From NCBI RefSeq assembly GCF_003952365.1, contig NZ_CP034443.1, forward strand, positions 5,015,001-5,079,000: 64,000 nucleotides of DNA, given 5' to 3'. Every line of letters begins with the position of its first letter. Position 1 is the stretch's first letter. Below the pieces are notes generated by a model. That model was given only the letters and a program-made list of their open reading frames with translations. It was not told where the DNA came from and searched no databases. This stretch comes from Mesorhizobium sp. M9A.F.Ca.ET.002.03.1.2. Lineage in GTDB: Bacteria; Pseudomonadota; Alphaproteobacteria; Rhizobiales; Rhizobiaceae. Positions 36,605 through 45,817 of this stretch are shown piece after piece. The position numbers and the translations under genes were made by a program.

Positions 36605-36680
36605 GCCCTTGTAGCTCAGCTGGTAGAGCAGCGGTTTTGTAAACCGAAGGTCGGCGGTTCGATTCCGTCCGGGGGCACCA
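36605..36680 (+). tRNA. tRNA-Thr (anticodon TGT)
   Basis: A 76-base cloverleaf with acceptor GCCCTTG/CGGGGGC (two G-U pairs), D-arm AGCTCAGCTGGTAGAGC, anticodon loop TTTGTAA (anticodon TGT), T-arm GGCGGTTCGATTCCGTC and an encoded CCA. No integrase lies within the next kilobases, so the tRNA end does not look like an occupied attachment site. Confidence 0.95.
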
Positions 36681-36838
36681 GCATTTCAGCAAGAAAAATC
36701 GGTTGGTTGTAAACCAGACCCCGCCGTGCAGGCCGCCGCAACAGGTGGATGCCCTAAGTCAACGCTCATTCAACTTTAATTCCATCGGATCGTTCTTACG
36801 CGCGCTGCGTTGAGAAGGAAACGTACGGAGGAACAGAA

Positions 36839-37159
36839 ATGGGCGACGAACGGCACGAAAAGATCCAGCAGCGCGCGTACCAAATTTGGGAACGCGAAGG
36901 CAGCGTACACGGCGACCACGAGCGACACTGGCACCAGGCTGAGGCCGAGATTGATCGAGAGGCCGGGCTGCCTCTGACGGCCGACGATGCCCTTCCGGAA
37001 ACCCGTGAGATTGCCAGTTCCGATCTATTGACCGTCGAAGCACTGGCGATGCGCACAGGGATAACCGGCGATCAGGCGCAGGATCTCATCGACAAGTTTG
37101 GCAACGACCGGGCAGCGATCGAGGAAGCGGCGCGGAGCCTCAAGGCGGCGGGCGGCTAG
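36839..37159 (+). CDS. DUF2934 domain protein
   Basis: A 106-residue protein. The N-terminal part (RHEKIQQRAYQIWEREGSVHGDHERHWHQAEAEI) is the DUF2934 pattern, frequent and often multicopy in rhizobia. The rest (LTVEALAMRTGITGDQAQDLIDKFGNDRAAIEEAARSLKA) resembles a small helical domain. GGAGGAACAGAA precedes the ATG. Function unknown. Confidence 0.8.
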   Translation: MGDERHEKIQQRAYQIWEREGSVHGDHERHWHQAEAEIDREAGLPLTADDALPETREIASSDLLTVEALAMRTGITGDQAQDLIDKFGNDRAAIEEAARSLKAAGG

Positions 37160-37361
37160 TTTTTCAGCGCAGACGCCAAGAGCCCAGGGAGCGGGGCGAG
37201 ACCGCCATCGACGATCTGCAAGGTCCTTGCTCCCGGTCGATGTATCCCAGTTCAGCCCAGTCAATGCCATTCGATTAAAATTCTCCTGTGCATATTAGCG
37301 ATCGCTCAATTTAGGGCGCTGACAATATCTGTACGGCGGGTTCAGACCATTGGGTGATGCG

Positions 37362-37559
37362 ATGCGAAGTGACTTCGCCGCAGCGCGCGAGCTTTTGGAA
37401 TGCGCCCAAAATCGGCTCTGCGGCAAGGACGAAACGAGCCAACGCGTCAGCGAGGCACTCGACTCCCTGATTGAAGAAATAGCCGTCGCGGAATTCCGCA
37501 AGGCACCCTTGACGGTCGTGCCGTTTCCGCGTGCGCGGCCACCCAGGCATGCTCGGTAG
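37362..37559 (+). CDS. Small hypothetical protein
   Basis: A 65-residue helical protein (MRSDFAAARELLECAQNRL, then SEALDSLIEEIAVAEF) ending in a basic VVPFPRARPPRHAR tail. The heptad-like pattern and codon use look coding, but the ribosome-binding site is weak. A TTG at 37350 is an alternative start. I do not recognise the family. Confidence 0.5.
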   Translation: MRSDFAAARELLECAQNRLCGKDETSQRVSEALDSLIEEIAVAEFRKAPLTVVPFPRARPPRHAR

Positions 37560-37722
37560 AATCGCGCCAAATGCTGATGGGAAACCCCTGCGTCCCAGGA
37601 TTGCGTGGCGCGTTCGCGCCTTACGCTTTTTGGAACACAAGCTAAAATAGACTTCGCAAAAAGCTGCGGCACCGGAATCCTTTGCCTTGATAGGCCGGTG
37701 TTCTGAAACTGCGAGCTGACCC

Positions 37723-38361
37723 ATGTCACGCTGTGGAGATGTCTACGAGAACAAGGTGACCGGCGAATATGCAGTCATCCTGCGTGGCACCGAAGACCGT
37801 GGCCAAGGGCCAGGCATCGTTCATCTAACCGCCCGTCCGGGGGCCGCGGTGGTGGGCGAGCACTTCCACCCGAACATGATTGAACGGTTTACCCTCGTCC
37901 GCGGCCGGCTCGACGCCCGCATCGCTGGGAAGACTTTCTCTCTGGAGCCTGGCCAATCCGCCACGGTCGAAGCAGGCGTTGCACACGATTGGTGGAACAG
38001 CAGCAACACCGATGACGCGCAAATCCTGATCGAAATCGAACGGGCGCCCGGCGCCGATCACATCGACCCGAACCGTTTCGAGCTGCTGATCGGCATGCTC
38101 TTCGGGTTGGCCAATGCCGGCAAGGTCGACAAGAAAGGCAGACCCTCGCCGCTTCAAGCGGCAGTCATCGCCAGGGAATTTGCCGATGTCATCGTCTTCA
38201 CGCGGCCGCCTCCCGCGATTCAGTGGGCGGCGCTGGGGATCCTTGCGCCTATCGCCAATCTGCTTGGCTATCGAGCGATCGACCCGAGCTACTGCAGGCC
38301 GCACGCACACTTCACACCGGCCCCCGAAATCCTTGTTCTGGCAGGCCTTCCTGCTAGCTGA
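37723..38361 (+). CDS. Cupin domain protein
   Basis: A 212-residue protein with a cupin barrel in the first 110 residues: GEHFHPNMIERFTLVRGRL gives the first metal motif (HFHP and the distal glutamate) and PGQSATVEAGVAHDWWN the second. The C-terminal 100 residues are partly hydrophobic (PAIQWAALGILAPIANLLGY) and could touch the membrane. Cupins of this sort may be enzymes or small-molecule binders; no substrate can be named. It stands alone between unrelated genes. Confidence 0.75.
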   Translation: MSRCGDVYENKVTGEYAVILRGTEDRGQGPGIVHLTARPGAAVVGEHFHPNMIERFTLVRGRLDARIAGKTFSLEPGQSATVEAGVAHDWWNSSNTDDAQILIEIERAPGADHIDPNRFELLIGMLFGLANAGKVDKKGRPSPLQAAVIAREFADVIVFTRPPPAIQWAALGILAPIANLLGYRAIDPSYCRPHAHFTPAPEILVLAGLPAS

Positions 38362-38413
38362 TTTCGAGGTAGCTCCTCAAAGTTTCCGAGGTAGATGCCA
38401 ATCGCTAGCGCCT

Positions 38414-38980
38414 CTATGACGCACTCGCAACTTGACCAGATGCGCCCTCCTTGGTGAACGTGTTCCTCACCCTGACTGACTTGTAGACGTAGGCGACCCA
38501 AATCCCGGTCAGGGCAAAAGAGATTACGGGTGCTACCAGCGCATTTCCGGTCAGCACCTGGCTCACCGGGATGCCAAGAACCGCCGAAATCCACACCGTG
38601 TTCAAGAGGAACACTATGGGTATTGCAAACGACTGATACAGGAATAGCTGCTTGAAGCGGTAACTCCGCCGCAGCATTGCAATGAACACAATCACCTGGA
38701 ACACCACAAACGCCAGCAAGAGGGCAACCTCGCCGTAGACCGCCAAGGTGCCGTTTGGGAGCGTCATGAGTTGCCGGTAACCATCACTCGATGAAGCCAA
38801 TGCGACGAGTGTGCGCAGCGGAGACAAAGCCTGCCCGATCGCGAGCAGCATCAGCCAGCCTCCAAACCCCACAAGGCCTGCTGGATTCTGCGAGGGCTTG
38901 ATCGCAGACCGAACAGCGAAAAAGACGGGCACGCCAATCAGCAACAAAACTATTGCCCAGTGCCAGAACGAAAAATGCAT
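38414..38980 (-). CDS. DUF2569-like integral membrane protein
   Basis: A 188-residue inner-membrane protein with four or more hydrophobic segments and the block NPAGLVGFGGWLMLLAIGQALSPLR, which matches the start of DUF2569 proteins. Function unknown. The gene and its upstream region (about 38400-39050) are visibly less GC-rich than the surroundings, which suggests acquisition from another source. Confidence 0.72.
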   Translation of the reverse strand: MHFSFWHWAIVLLLIGVPVFFAVRSAIKPSQNPAGLVGFGGWLMLLAIGQALSPLRTLVALASSSDGYRQLMTLPNGTLAVYGEVALLLAFVVFQVIVFIAMLRRSYRFKQLFLYQSFAIPIVFLLNTVWISAVLGIPVSQVLTGNALVAPVISFALTGIWVAYVYKSVRVRNTFTKEGASGQVASAS

Positions 38981-39113
38981 TTACCCCTTCCCCCTTTTAC
39001 ACCCTTAAGATGTATCGTCTTTTTATGACAACTCAAGGGGGAATTCACGCGGATCAGTCCCTTTGTTCAAGAAATCTGTTCCTCCCGATTAATCCTGACA
39101 GGGTTACCCCGCT

Positions 39114-39728
39114 TCACACCGCAATCGCCGCCACCAATATCCGGTTCTGCCTCCGTATCGCCGCGCGCAGTTCCGCGATCCTCGCCTCGTCGCGCTTCAC
39201 AAATTCGATGAACATCATGTTCATGTTGTTGAACACCAGTTCGCCGAGGGCCTGCCCGTCGATGTCCCGGCGCACCAGACCGATCCCCTGCAGCCGGGCG
39301 ATCAGCGCGCGGATCTGCTCGGTCAGTGCCCGGTCGAGCGCGGTATAGGCCTGGCCGAACGGACTGTCGGGCAGCTGCGTCGAGATCGCCATCGCCTGCC
39401 GCCACATCTCCTTACTGAGATAATGCAGCGAGTGTTCGATGTAGATGCCGAGCAGCGTGTCCAGCGCGTCGCCGACACTAGCCGGCGGGTTGGCGACGAC
39501 GCCCTGCCCGACGTTGAGCACCTCATTGACCTCCATCGAAACGATGGCGCCGAGGATATCGCCCTTGTTCTGGTAGTAATTGTAGATCGTGCCGATCGAG
39601 ACCTCGGCCTGCGCGGCGATGGTCTCGATCTTGGCGCCTTCATAGCCGGCGTCGCGGAACAGCGCCGCCGCCGCCTCGATGATGCGACGGTGCCGATCCG
39701 CCTTTTGCCTTGCCCGCAATCCACTCAT
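39114..39728 (-). CDS. TetR-family transcriptional regulator
   Basis: A 204-residue regulator with an N-terminal helix-turn-helix (RRIIEAAAALFRDAGYEGAKIETIAAQAEVSIGTIYNYYQNKGDIL, residues 14-58) and a ligand-binding C-terminal domain. It is divergent from the ABC transporter genes, with a palindrome between them, so it most likely represses that operon and itself until a ligand, perhaps the transported compound, binds. Confidence 0.9.
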   Translation of the reverse strand: MSGLRARQKADRHRRIIEAAAALFRDAGYEGAKIETIAAQAEVSIGTIYNYYQNKGDILGAIVSMEVNEVLNVGQGVVANPPASVGDALDTLLGIYIEHSLHYLSKEMWRQAMAISTQLPDSPFGQAYTALDRALTEQIRALIARLQGIGLVRRDIDGQALGELVFNNMNMMFIEFVKRDEARIAELRAAIRRQNRILVAAIAV

Positions 39729-39755
39729 GAACGCTATCTGGCATAAAAACGGAAT

Positions 39756-39779
39756 TGACTCAATTTTAGAATTGGTTCA
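39756..39779. promoter_or_regulatory. Probable TetR operator
   Basis: TGACTCAATT and AATTGGTTCA form a 24-bp imperfect palindrome (8 of 10 arm positions match) with a TTAG centre. It lies 28 bases upstream of the tetR start codon and 41 bases upstream of the binding-protein gene start, and it overlaps a TTGACT that could be a -35 box for the transporter promoter. Confidence 0.65.
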
Positions 39780-39819
39780 GTTTTTTGCCAGAAGCCAAAA
39801 AGGCAAGGGAGAACACTCG

Positions 39820-40908
39820 ATGTCCATCAATATGAAGACCACGAATCCGTTTTCGGTTCTGAAGAGCCATTTCCGCGCCGCGTGTGCTGCGACAGCGCTG
39901 CTGGCGACGGGCAGTCTCGCTCAGGCTGCGGATCTCAACGCCCTGATCTGGTGCGATCACGCCGATCCGGCGCTGCTGCAGCCTTTCGAGGAGGCCAATG
40001 GCATCAAGGTCAATGTCAAGGAGTTCGAGGGCACCGGCGCCGGGCTGGCGATCGTCGAGCAGTCGCAGCCCGGCGACTGGGATGTGATGGTGATCGACAG
40101 CATCGACATCCCGCGCGGCGTCGAAAAAGGCCTGTTCGAGCCGCTGCCGGAAGACAAATTGCCTTTCGCCGACCTCTTTCCCCAGGTGAAGATGGATTCT
40201 TCTACCGTCGTTGACGGCAAGCGCTACGGCATCACCGAGAAGTTCGGCTACAACACGATCGGCTACAACAAGACCAAGGTCGATCCGGCCGACATGCAGT
40301 CGATGGCAGCGCTTATCGGCGACAAATACAAGGGCAAGATCGCCATCTACGACTATTACCTGCCGGTCATCGGCATGGCCGCACTTGCGATCGGCAAGAA
40401 GACCGCCGAGCTGACCGAAGCCGACCTTCCCGCCATCAAGGACGAGCTCCTGAAGATGAAGGCCAATGCCAAGCTGGTCGGCGAGGTGACCGCCAGCCAG
40501 ACGGCGCTGGCGACCGGCGAGGTCGACATTCTGGTCGGCGGCGGCGAATGGGTGACGGCCGGGCTGGCCAAGGAGAACCCCGCACTGGACTTCTCGATCC
40601 CGAAGGAGGGTGCGGTGCTTTGGTCGCAGTCGCTGGCCATGTTCAAGGATTCAGGAAACAAGGACATGGCGCTGAAGTTCATCCAGTACATTATGAGCCC
40701 GGAAGGCCAGGCGCGGCTTGCCACCTCATCCTGCTATTGGGGTATGCCGGCCAACAGCAAGGCGGCACTGAGCGACGAGCAGAAGACAATCCTGCGTTTC
40801 GACGAGCAGCCCGATTTCCTCGCTCGCGCCCAGTCCTACCCGGCGCCGAACGCCGATCTCGACAAGAAGATGCAAGACGTCTGGACCGAAATGCTGCAGG
40901 CGCAATGA
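39820..40908 (+). CDS. ABC transporter substrate-binding protein, spermidine/putrescine type
   Basis: A 362-residue periplasmic binding protein with a signal peptide (cleavage near AQA/AD, residue 36). DLNALIWCDHADPALLQPFEEANGIKVNV opens a PotD-like fold; GITEKFGYNTIGYNKTKV and NPALDFSIPKEGAVLWSQSLAMFKDSGNKDMALKFIQYIMSPEGQARLA are typical of the family. Polyamines are a common ligand, but opines and other amines are bound by relatives, so the ligand is not certain. It is the first gene of a five-gene operon. Confidence 0.88.
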   Translation: MSINMKTTNPFSVLKSHFRAACAATALLATGSLAQAADLNALIWCDHADPALLQPFEEANGIKVNVKEFEGTGAGLAIVEQSQPGDWDVMVIDSIDIPRGVEKGLFEPLPEDKLPFADLFPQVKMDSSTVVDGKRYGITEKFGYNTIGYNKTKVDPADMQSMAALIGDKYKGKIAIYDYYLPVIGMAALAIGKKTAELTEADLPAIKDELLKMKANAKLVGEVTASQTALATGEVDILVGGGEWVTAGLAKENPALDFSIPKEGAVLWSQSLAMFKDSGNKDMALKFIQYIMSPEGQARLATSSCYWGMPANSKAALSDEQKTILRFDEQPDFLARAQSYPAPNADLDKKMQDVWTEMLQAQ

Positions 40909-40914
40909 CCGGTC

Positions 40915-41760
40915 GTGAGCGCTAACGGGAACGCCGGGCGGACCCTGCCCTGGGCGCTGGTCACGCCGGCGCTCGGCTGGACGCTGCTGTTCTTCGTGCT
41001 GCCTTTCCTGGCCATGGGGTTCTCCAGCCTGACGGCGCATGAGGGCGGCGGCTTCACCCTGTCCAACTACAGCCAATTCTTTGCCAATCCGGCCTATTGG
41101 CGGGCGATGGTGAACTCGCTGCAGGTCACCGCCATCGTCACCCTGATCTCGGTGCTGCTCGCCTATCCCTTCGCCTGGATCCTGGCCGAACAGGTGCCGG
41201 AACGCTGGCAGCGGCTGGCGCTGATGCTGGCGGTGCTGCCGTTCTGGACTTCTTATGTCGTGCGCTCCTATTCCTGGCTGCTGGTGCTGGCGCAGAACGG
41301 CGTGATCAACCGCGCGCTCACCGGCTCCGACCTGTTCGCCGAACCGGTGCAACTGGCCAACACACGGCTGGCCACGATCACCGGCTTCGTGCATTTCTTC
41401 GTCATGCTTTTGACGCTGACGATCTTCGCCAATCTGAAGCAGCTCAGCCCCAGCTACCGCAAAGCCGCCGCCGATCTCGGCGCCGGGCCGGTGCGGACAT
41501 TCCTGCACGTCGTCCTGCCGCTGACCTTGCCCGGCATCATGGTCGGCGCCTTCCTGACCTTCGTGCTGTGCATCGGCGACTACATCACGCCGCAGATCCT
41601 CGGCGGTAACAACGAGCTCCTGATGCCGCAGCTGGTGATGATGCAGATCGGCCGGCGCGGCGACTTTCCGCTCGCCTCGGCGCTATCGATCATCCTGATG
41701 GCTGTGGTCACCGTCGCCTATCTAGCCTGCGCCCGCTGGCTGAAGATCGAGCGGGCCTGA
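40915..41760 (+). CDS. ABC transporter permease, PotB type
   Basis: A 281-residue inner-membrane permease with six helices and the EAA loop YRKAAADLGAGPVRTFLHVVLPLTLPGI that docks the ATPase. It starts at GTG 40915, 6 bases after the binding-protein gene, with the preceding CAATGACCGG region supplying a weak site. The next permease starts 1 base after its stop. Confidence 0.9.
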   Translation: MSANGNAGRTLPWALVTPALGWTLLFFVLPFLAMGFSSLTAHEGGGFTLSNYSQFFANPAYWRAMVNSLQVTAIVTLISVLLAYPFAWILAEQVPERWQRLALMLAVLPFWTSYVVRSYSWLLVLAQNGVINRALTGSDLFAEPVQLANTRLATITGFVHFFVMLLTLTIFANLKQLSPSYRKAAADLGAGPVRTFLHVVLPLTLPGIMVGAFLTFVLCIGDYITPQILGGNNELLMPQLVMMQIGRRGDFPLASALSIILMAVVTVAYLACARWLKIERA

Positions 41761-41761
41761 A

Positions 41762-42544
41762 ATGCACAAGGCCATCCGCATCCTGTCCGCCCTCTACGCC
41801 ATAACCGTCTATGGCTTCATCTTCCTGCCGGTCGTCGTGCTGGTGCTGTTTTCGCTGCAGGCGACGTCGTTTCCGATCCCGCCCTTCACCGGGCCGTCGC
41901 TGCGCTGGTACGACGCGGTGCTTTCCGACACGCGGCTGACCTCGGCGCTGGTCAATTCGCTGCTCGTCGCCGTCCTCTCCTCGCTCGCCGCCGTCACGCT
42001 TGGCTTCCTCTCCGCTTGGGGTTTTGCCCGCTTCACGCTGCCCGGCTCGGCCCTGTTGCGCGGGCTGATCACGCTGCCGCTGACGGTGAGCTACCTCATC
42101 ATCGGCATGGGGCTGCTGGTGCTGTTCAACTGGGCCGGCATATCGAAATCGCTGGTGTCGGCCGGCATCGGTCATGTGGTGATCAACCTGCCGCTTTGCT
42201 TTGCCATCATCTATAGCCAGATGGGCGATCACCAGATCAACATCGAGCGCGCCGCGCGCGACCTCGGCGCGCCGGAATGGAAGGTGCTGTTGCTGATCAC
42301 CGTGCCTGTCATGGCGCCGGCCATCTTTGCCGGTTTCTTCCTGTCGATGACCTTCTCCTGGGACGAGTTCGTGATTTCTTTCCTGCTCACGCGCTTCGAC
42401 ACGACGCTGCCTGTCGAGATCTGGAACCTGTTGCGTTCCGGTCTCAACCCGAAGACCAATGCCATCGGCTCACTGGTCTTCGCCGTCTCCATCGTGCTGG
42501 TGGTGTTGTTTGAGCTGATGCTGTTGCGGAGGAAGCCGGCATGA
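41762..42544 (+). CDS. ABC transporter permease, PotC type
   Basis: A 260-residue inner-membrane permease with six helices and the EAA loop IERAARDLGAPEWKVLLLITVPVMAPAI. It forms the pore with the PotB-type subunit. Its TGA overlaps the ATG of the ATPase gene (ATGA at 42541-42544), which fixes where that gene should begin. Confidence 0.92.
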   Translation: MHKAIRILSALYAITVYGFIFLPVVVLVLFSLQATSFPIPPFTGPSLRWYDAVLSDTRLTSALVNSLLVAVLSSLAAVTLGFLSAWGFARFTLPGSALLRGLITLPLTVSYLIIGMGLLVLFNWAGISKSLVSAGIGHVVINLPLCFAIIYSQMGDHQINIERAARDLGAPEWKVLLLITVPVMAPAIFAGFFLSMTFSWDEFVISFLLTRFDTTLPVEIWNLLRSGLNPKTNAIGSLVFAVSIVLVVLFELMLLRRKPA

Positions 42545-43604
42545 CCACCCCCTGGTCGATATAAGCTCTGTTACGCATCGTTTCGGCCAGCAGGCCGTGC
42601 TGAAGAACGTCTCCCTGAAAATCGAGCCGGGCAGCTACACGATCCTGCTCGGCCCCTCCGGCTCGGGCAAAACGACGCTTTTGTCCATTCTCGGCGGCTT
42701 CGTCAGCCCTAGCGAAGGCAAGGTGCTGATCCGCGGCGAGGACTGCACCACGGTGCCGCCGGCGAAGCGCCCGACAACCACGGTGTTCCAGGACTATGCG
42801 CTGTTCCCGCATATGAGCGTCGGCGGCAATGTCGGCTTCGGCCTGCGCATGCAAGGCGTCGATGCCGCGACACGGGCGGCTAGGGCGCGCGAGGCGCTGG
42901 CGCTGGTCGGGCTGGCCACGGCCTTCGACAAAAAGCCGCATCAGCTTTCCGGCGGCCAGCGGCAGCGCGTGGCGCTGGCCCGCGCGCTTGTCGTCGAACC
43001 GGCGGTGCTTTTGCTCGACGAACCGCTCGGCGCGCTCGACCTCAAATTGCGCCGGCAGATGCAGGACGAGCTGAAGGCGATCCAGAAACGCGTCGGCACC
43101 GCCTTCATCCATGTCACCCATGACCAGGAAGAGGCGATGGCGCTGGCCGACCATTGCGTGGTGATGAATGACGGGCGCATCGAGGACGAAGGACCGCCCG
43201 AGCGCGTCTATGCGCGGCCGGCGACGCGCTTTTCCGCGACCTTCATGGGCGAAAGCACGCTGATGTCGGGAACGGTGACAGCAGCGAAGGACGGAACAAT
43301 CACTGTCGCGACGCAGACCGGATCGTTCTCGCTGCCCGGCATATTGCCGACTGGGACGGCTGTCGCCCTCGCCGTCCGTCCGGAGCATCTGGTCCTCGGC
43401 CCGGCCAGCGGCGCTGTGAGGCTCGGCACAGCCAAGGTAAGCGACGTTGTGTTTCAAGGCAGCTTCAAGCGCGTGCTTGCTGTCTCCGAAAAAGACCCTG
43501 CGCTGCACTTCATCGCCAGGGTCCCCGCCGCTGCGGCCGTCCAGCCGGGCGACATCGTTGCGGTTTCGTGCGACGCTGGCGACGTCATCCTTCTGGCGGG
43601 TTGA
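42541..43604 (+). CDS. ABC transporter ATPase, PotA type, with a single-base frameshift near the start
   Basis: ATP-hydrolysing subunit with Walker A GPSGSGKTT, signature LSGGQRQRVALARAL, Walker B VLLLDEPLGALD and a C-terminal TOBE domain (TAVALAVRPEHLVL). The ATG at 42541, coupled to the permease stop, runs into TAA after seven codons. If the run of five C (42548-42552) had one more C, the frame would read M-T-T-P-L-V-D-I-S-S-V-T-H-R-F-G and join the rest to give 354 residues. As written, translation could start only at a GTG at 42597, losing the first strand and the A-loop aromatic position. A missing base (mutation or sequence error) is the simplest reading. Confidence 0.85.
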
Positions 43605-43607
43605 GCC

Positions 43608-44366
43608 ATGGGCACGCTTCCGGTCATCGACGCTCCGAACTGGTATGAAACCATCCGCATGGGCGATGGCGTGACGCTGATCCACGAGCCGTGGATAAAG
43701 CCGTTCTTCCGCTGCAACATCTGGCACGTGCGCGGTCGCGACCGCGACCTTCTGTTCGACACCGGCCTCGGCCATTTCAGCCTGCGGCGCCACGTGCCGC
43801 TGGTGACGGAGCGAAAGCTCACCTGCGTGGCGAGCCACACGCATTTCGACCATATCGGCTGCCATCACGAATTTCCGGACCGTTGCGTCCACCCGGCCGA
43901 AGCGGCGATCCTCGCCGATCCCCGCAATGAATGGACGGTCGCCGACCGCTATGCCACCGACGCGATGTTCGACGGCCTGCCGCAGGGCTGGGATGCCGCG
44001 CGCTACCGGATCCTGCCGGCGCCGGCCGGTCGCTTGCTCGAACAGGGCGACGTCATCGATCTCGGCGACCGTACCTTCGAGGTGATCCACACGCCGGGCC
44101 ATTCGCCGGGCGGCATCGCGCTTTACGAGAAGAAGACCCGCATCCTGCTTTCCGGCGACATCGTCTATGACGGCCCGCTGATCGACGACGTCTATCATTC
44201 CGCCGTCGACGACTATGTCGAAACGCTGTTGCGGATGCGCGAGCTCGATGTCGCGGTCGTGCATGGCGGCCACTTCCCGAGCTTCGGCAAGGTGCGCTAC
44301 CGCCAGCTTATCGATGAATATCTCACGCAAAAGCGGCAGGCCGGCTGCCATCTGCAGGTGCGATAA
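43608..44366 (+). CDS. Metallo-beta-lactamase-fold hydrolase
   Basis: A 252-residue enzyme with the zinc motif SHTHFDHIGCHHEF (HxHxDH, residues 76-89), a second-site histidine in VIHTPGHSPGGIALYE, the bridging aspartate in LLSGDIVYDG and a late VVHGGHFPS. Such enzymes hydrolyse lactones, thioesters or related bonds. It starts 3 bases after the ATPase gene, so it is part of the transport operon and may act on the imported compound or a product of it. No signal peptide, so cytoplasmic. Its substrate cannot be read from sequence. Confidence 0.88.
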   Translation: MGTLPVIDAPNWYETIRMGDGVTLIHEPWIKPFFRCNIWHVRGRDRDLLFDTGLGHFSLRRHVPLVTERKLTCVASHTHFDHIGCHHEFPDRCVHPAEAAILADPRNEWTVADRYATDAMFDGLPQGWDAARYRILPAPAGRLLEQGDVIDLGDRTFEVIHTPGHSPGGIALYEKKTRILLSGDIVYDGPLIDDVYHSAVDDYVETLLRMRELDVAVVHGGHFPSFGKVRYRQLIDEYLTQKRQAGCHLQVR

Positions 44367-44418
44367 GCACAGGCTCCTCGTATCGCGGGAAGACGCCCCC
44401 TGGGAGTGCCTGGCGAAT

Positions 44419-44568
44419 TCACAACGCCCGTTGCGGGCACGGCGTGCCCGCTGCGTCGCCGCAGCGTGAAGCCGTGGGCTGGGGTCTCAAACTCGTCTCT
44501 TCGGACTGGCGCACCAGTTGGGCAAAGGCAAGGGCAAAACTTCCCAGCATCAGGACAATGATGATCAT
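44419..44568 (-). CDS. Possible small membrane-anchored protein
   Basis: A 49-codon frame beginning MIIIVLMLGSFALAFAQLVRQSEETS, which looks like one N-terminal membrane helix with a polar tail. No clear ribosome-binding site and no recognised family. It lies in the otherwise empty 44367-44852 spacer between the hydrolase gene and nadK. Apart from it I see nothing in that spacer. Confidence 0.3.
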   Translation of the reverse strand: MIIIVLMLGSFALAFAQLVRQSEETSLRPQPTASRCGDAAGTPCPQRAL

Positions 44569-44852
44569 GCGTGTTACCGGCAACAGATCGGTCCGACTGG
44601 CTAGCCCCCACGCCACCCATCTCCTGCCGGCTAACATGATCGATCCGGCTTTACGAGAGTTTAATCTCCGTCTTAACCATCACATTCGCTTGTCACTCGA
44701 CACGATGCGCGAGCGCCCGACCGGCGCTCTTCCCGGCGCTGTGTCGAGGGGCAGCACATGCCATCCCTTTGCAGATTTGCCCGCCCATGATAACCCGGCG
44801 CTGGCGCGGCCCAAGCAACCGGTCGCCATCAACCGGTCGCCGTCGGGGAACC

Positions 44853-45626
44853 ATGAGCAAAGCCGCCAGCCGTTTCGCGTTCGTCTCGTCCGATACCGCC
44901 GACGCCAAGGCGGCGTTGCAGAGCCTGTCCAACCGCTATGGCCAGGCATCCATCGAGGATGCGGAGATCGTCGTGGCCCTCGGTGGCGACGGCTTCCTGC
45001 TGCAGACCTTGCGCGACACGATGAGCACGGGAAAAAAGGTCTACGGCATGAACCGTGGCACCATCGGCTTCCTGATGAACGAATACCGCGCCAGCGGCCT
45101 GGCGGAGCGCATCGCGACCGCGGCTGCCGAAACGATCCGTCCGCTGGAGATGCTGGCGGTGACGCATGAAGGCGAAACGGTCTCGGCGCTGGCGATCAAC
45201 GAGGTTGCGCTGTGGCGCCAATCCTACCAGACGGCCAAGATCCGCATCACCGTGGACGGGCAGGAGCGGCTGGAGGAATTGAACTGCGACGGTGTGATGA
45301 TCGCGACGCCGGCCGGCTCGACCGCCTACAATCTGTCCGCGCATGGGCCGATCCTTCCGCTCGACGCGCCGCTGCTGGCGCTGACCCCGGTCAGCCCGTT
45401 CCGCCCGCGCCGCTGGCGCGGCGCCCTGCTCTCCAACAAGGCGACCGTTCGTTTCGACATTCTGGAGCCGGAAAAGCGGCCGGTGAACGCCGCCGCCGAC
45501 CACACCGAGGTAAAGGCTGTAGCCTCGGTGACGGTGCGGGAATCGCCAACGGCGACGGCGACGCTGCTGTTCGATCCCAACCATTCGTGGAACGAGCGCA
45601 TTCTCGCCGAACAGTTCCGCTATTGA
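44853..45626 (+). CDS. nadK: NAD kinase
   Basis: A 257-residue cytoplasmic kinase that phosphorylates NAD to NADP. The GGDG motif is in VVALGGDGFLLQTLRD (residues 34-49), NE and the second conserved region are in LAINEVALWR, and the glycine-rich DGVMIATPAGSTAYNLSAHGP is complete. ATG 44853 has GGGGA 5 bases upstream and gives the normal rhizobial length. No operon partner. Confidence 0.93.
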   Translation: MSKAASRFAFVSSDTADAKAALQSLSNRYGQASIEDAEIVVALGGDGFLLQTLRDTMSTGKKVYGMNRGTIGFLMNEYRASGLAERIATAAAETIRPLEMLAVTHEGETVSALAINEVALWRQSYQTAKIRITVDGQERLEELNCDGVMIATPAGSTAYNLSAHGPILPLDAPLLALTPVSPFRPRRWRGALLSNKATVRFDILEPEKRPVNAAADHTEVKAVASVTVRESPTATATLLFDPNHSWNERILAEQFRY

Positions 45627-45817
45627 GCCGGCGCAGCGATAGGCGCCTGCATTAAGCATCGCGATTAAGGTTACGACTTCACAATCATACCATCCCCCGC
45701 CCGTTTCTGTTGACAAATCGTGGACTTGCGCCTACCTGCAATACCAATCTTGCAGGCGCGCGGCGCTTGCCGCGACTGCTTACGTTGCGCCCCCGAACCA
45801 GCCAAAGACAGCCAAAC

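Noticed and set aside
36605-38980. tRNA-Thr as the attachment site of a genomic island
   Set aside because: The tRNA is complete and I found no integrase and no repeated tRNA end downstream; only a weak composition change near 38400.
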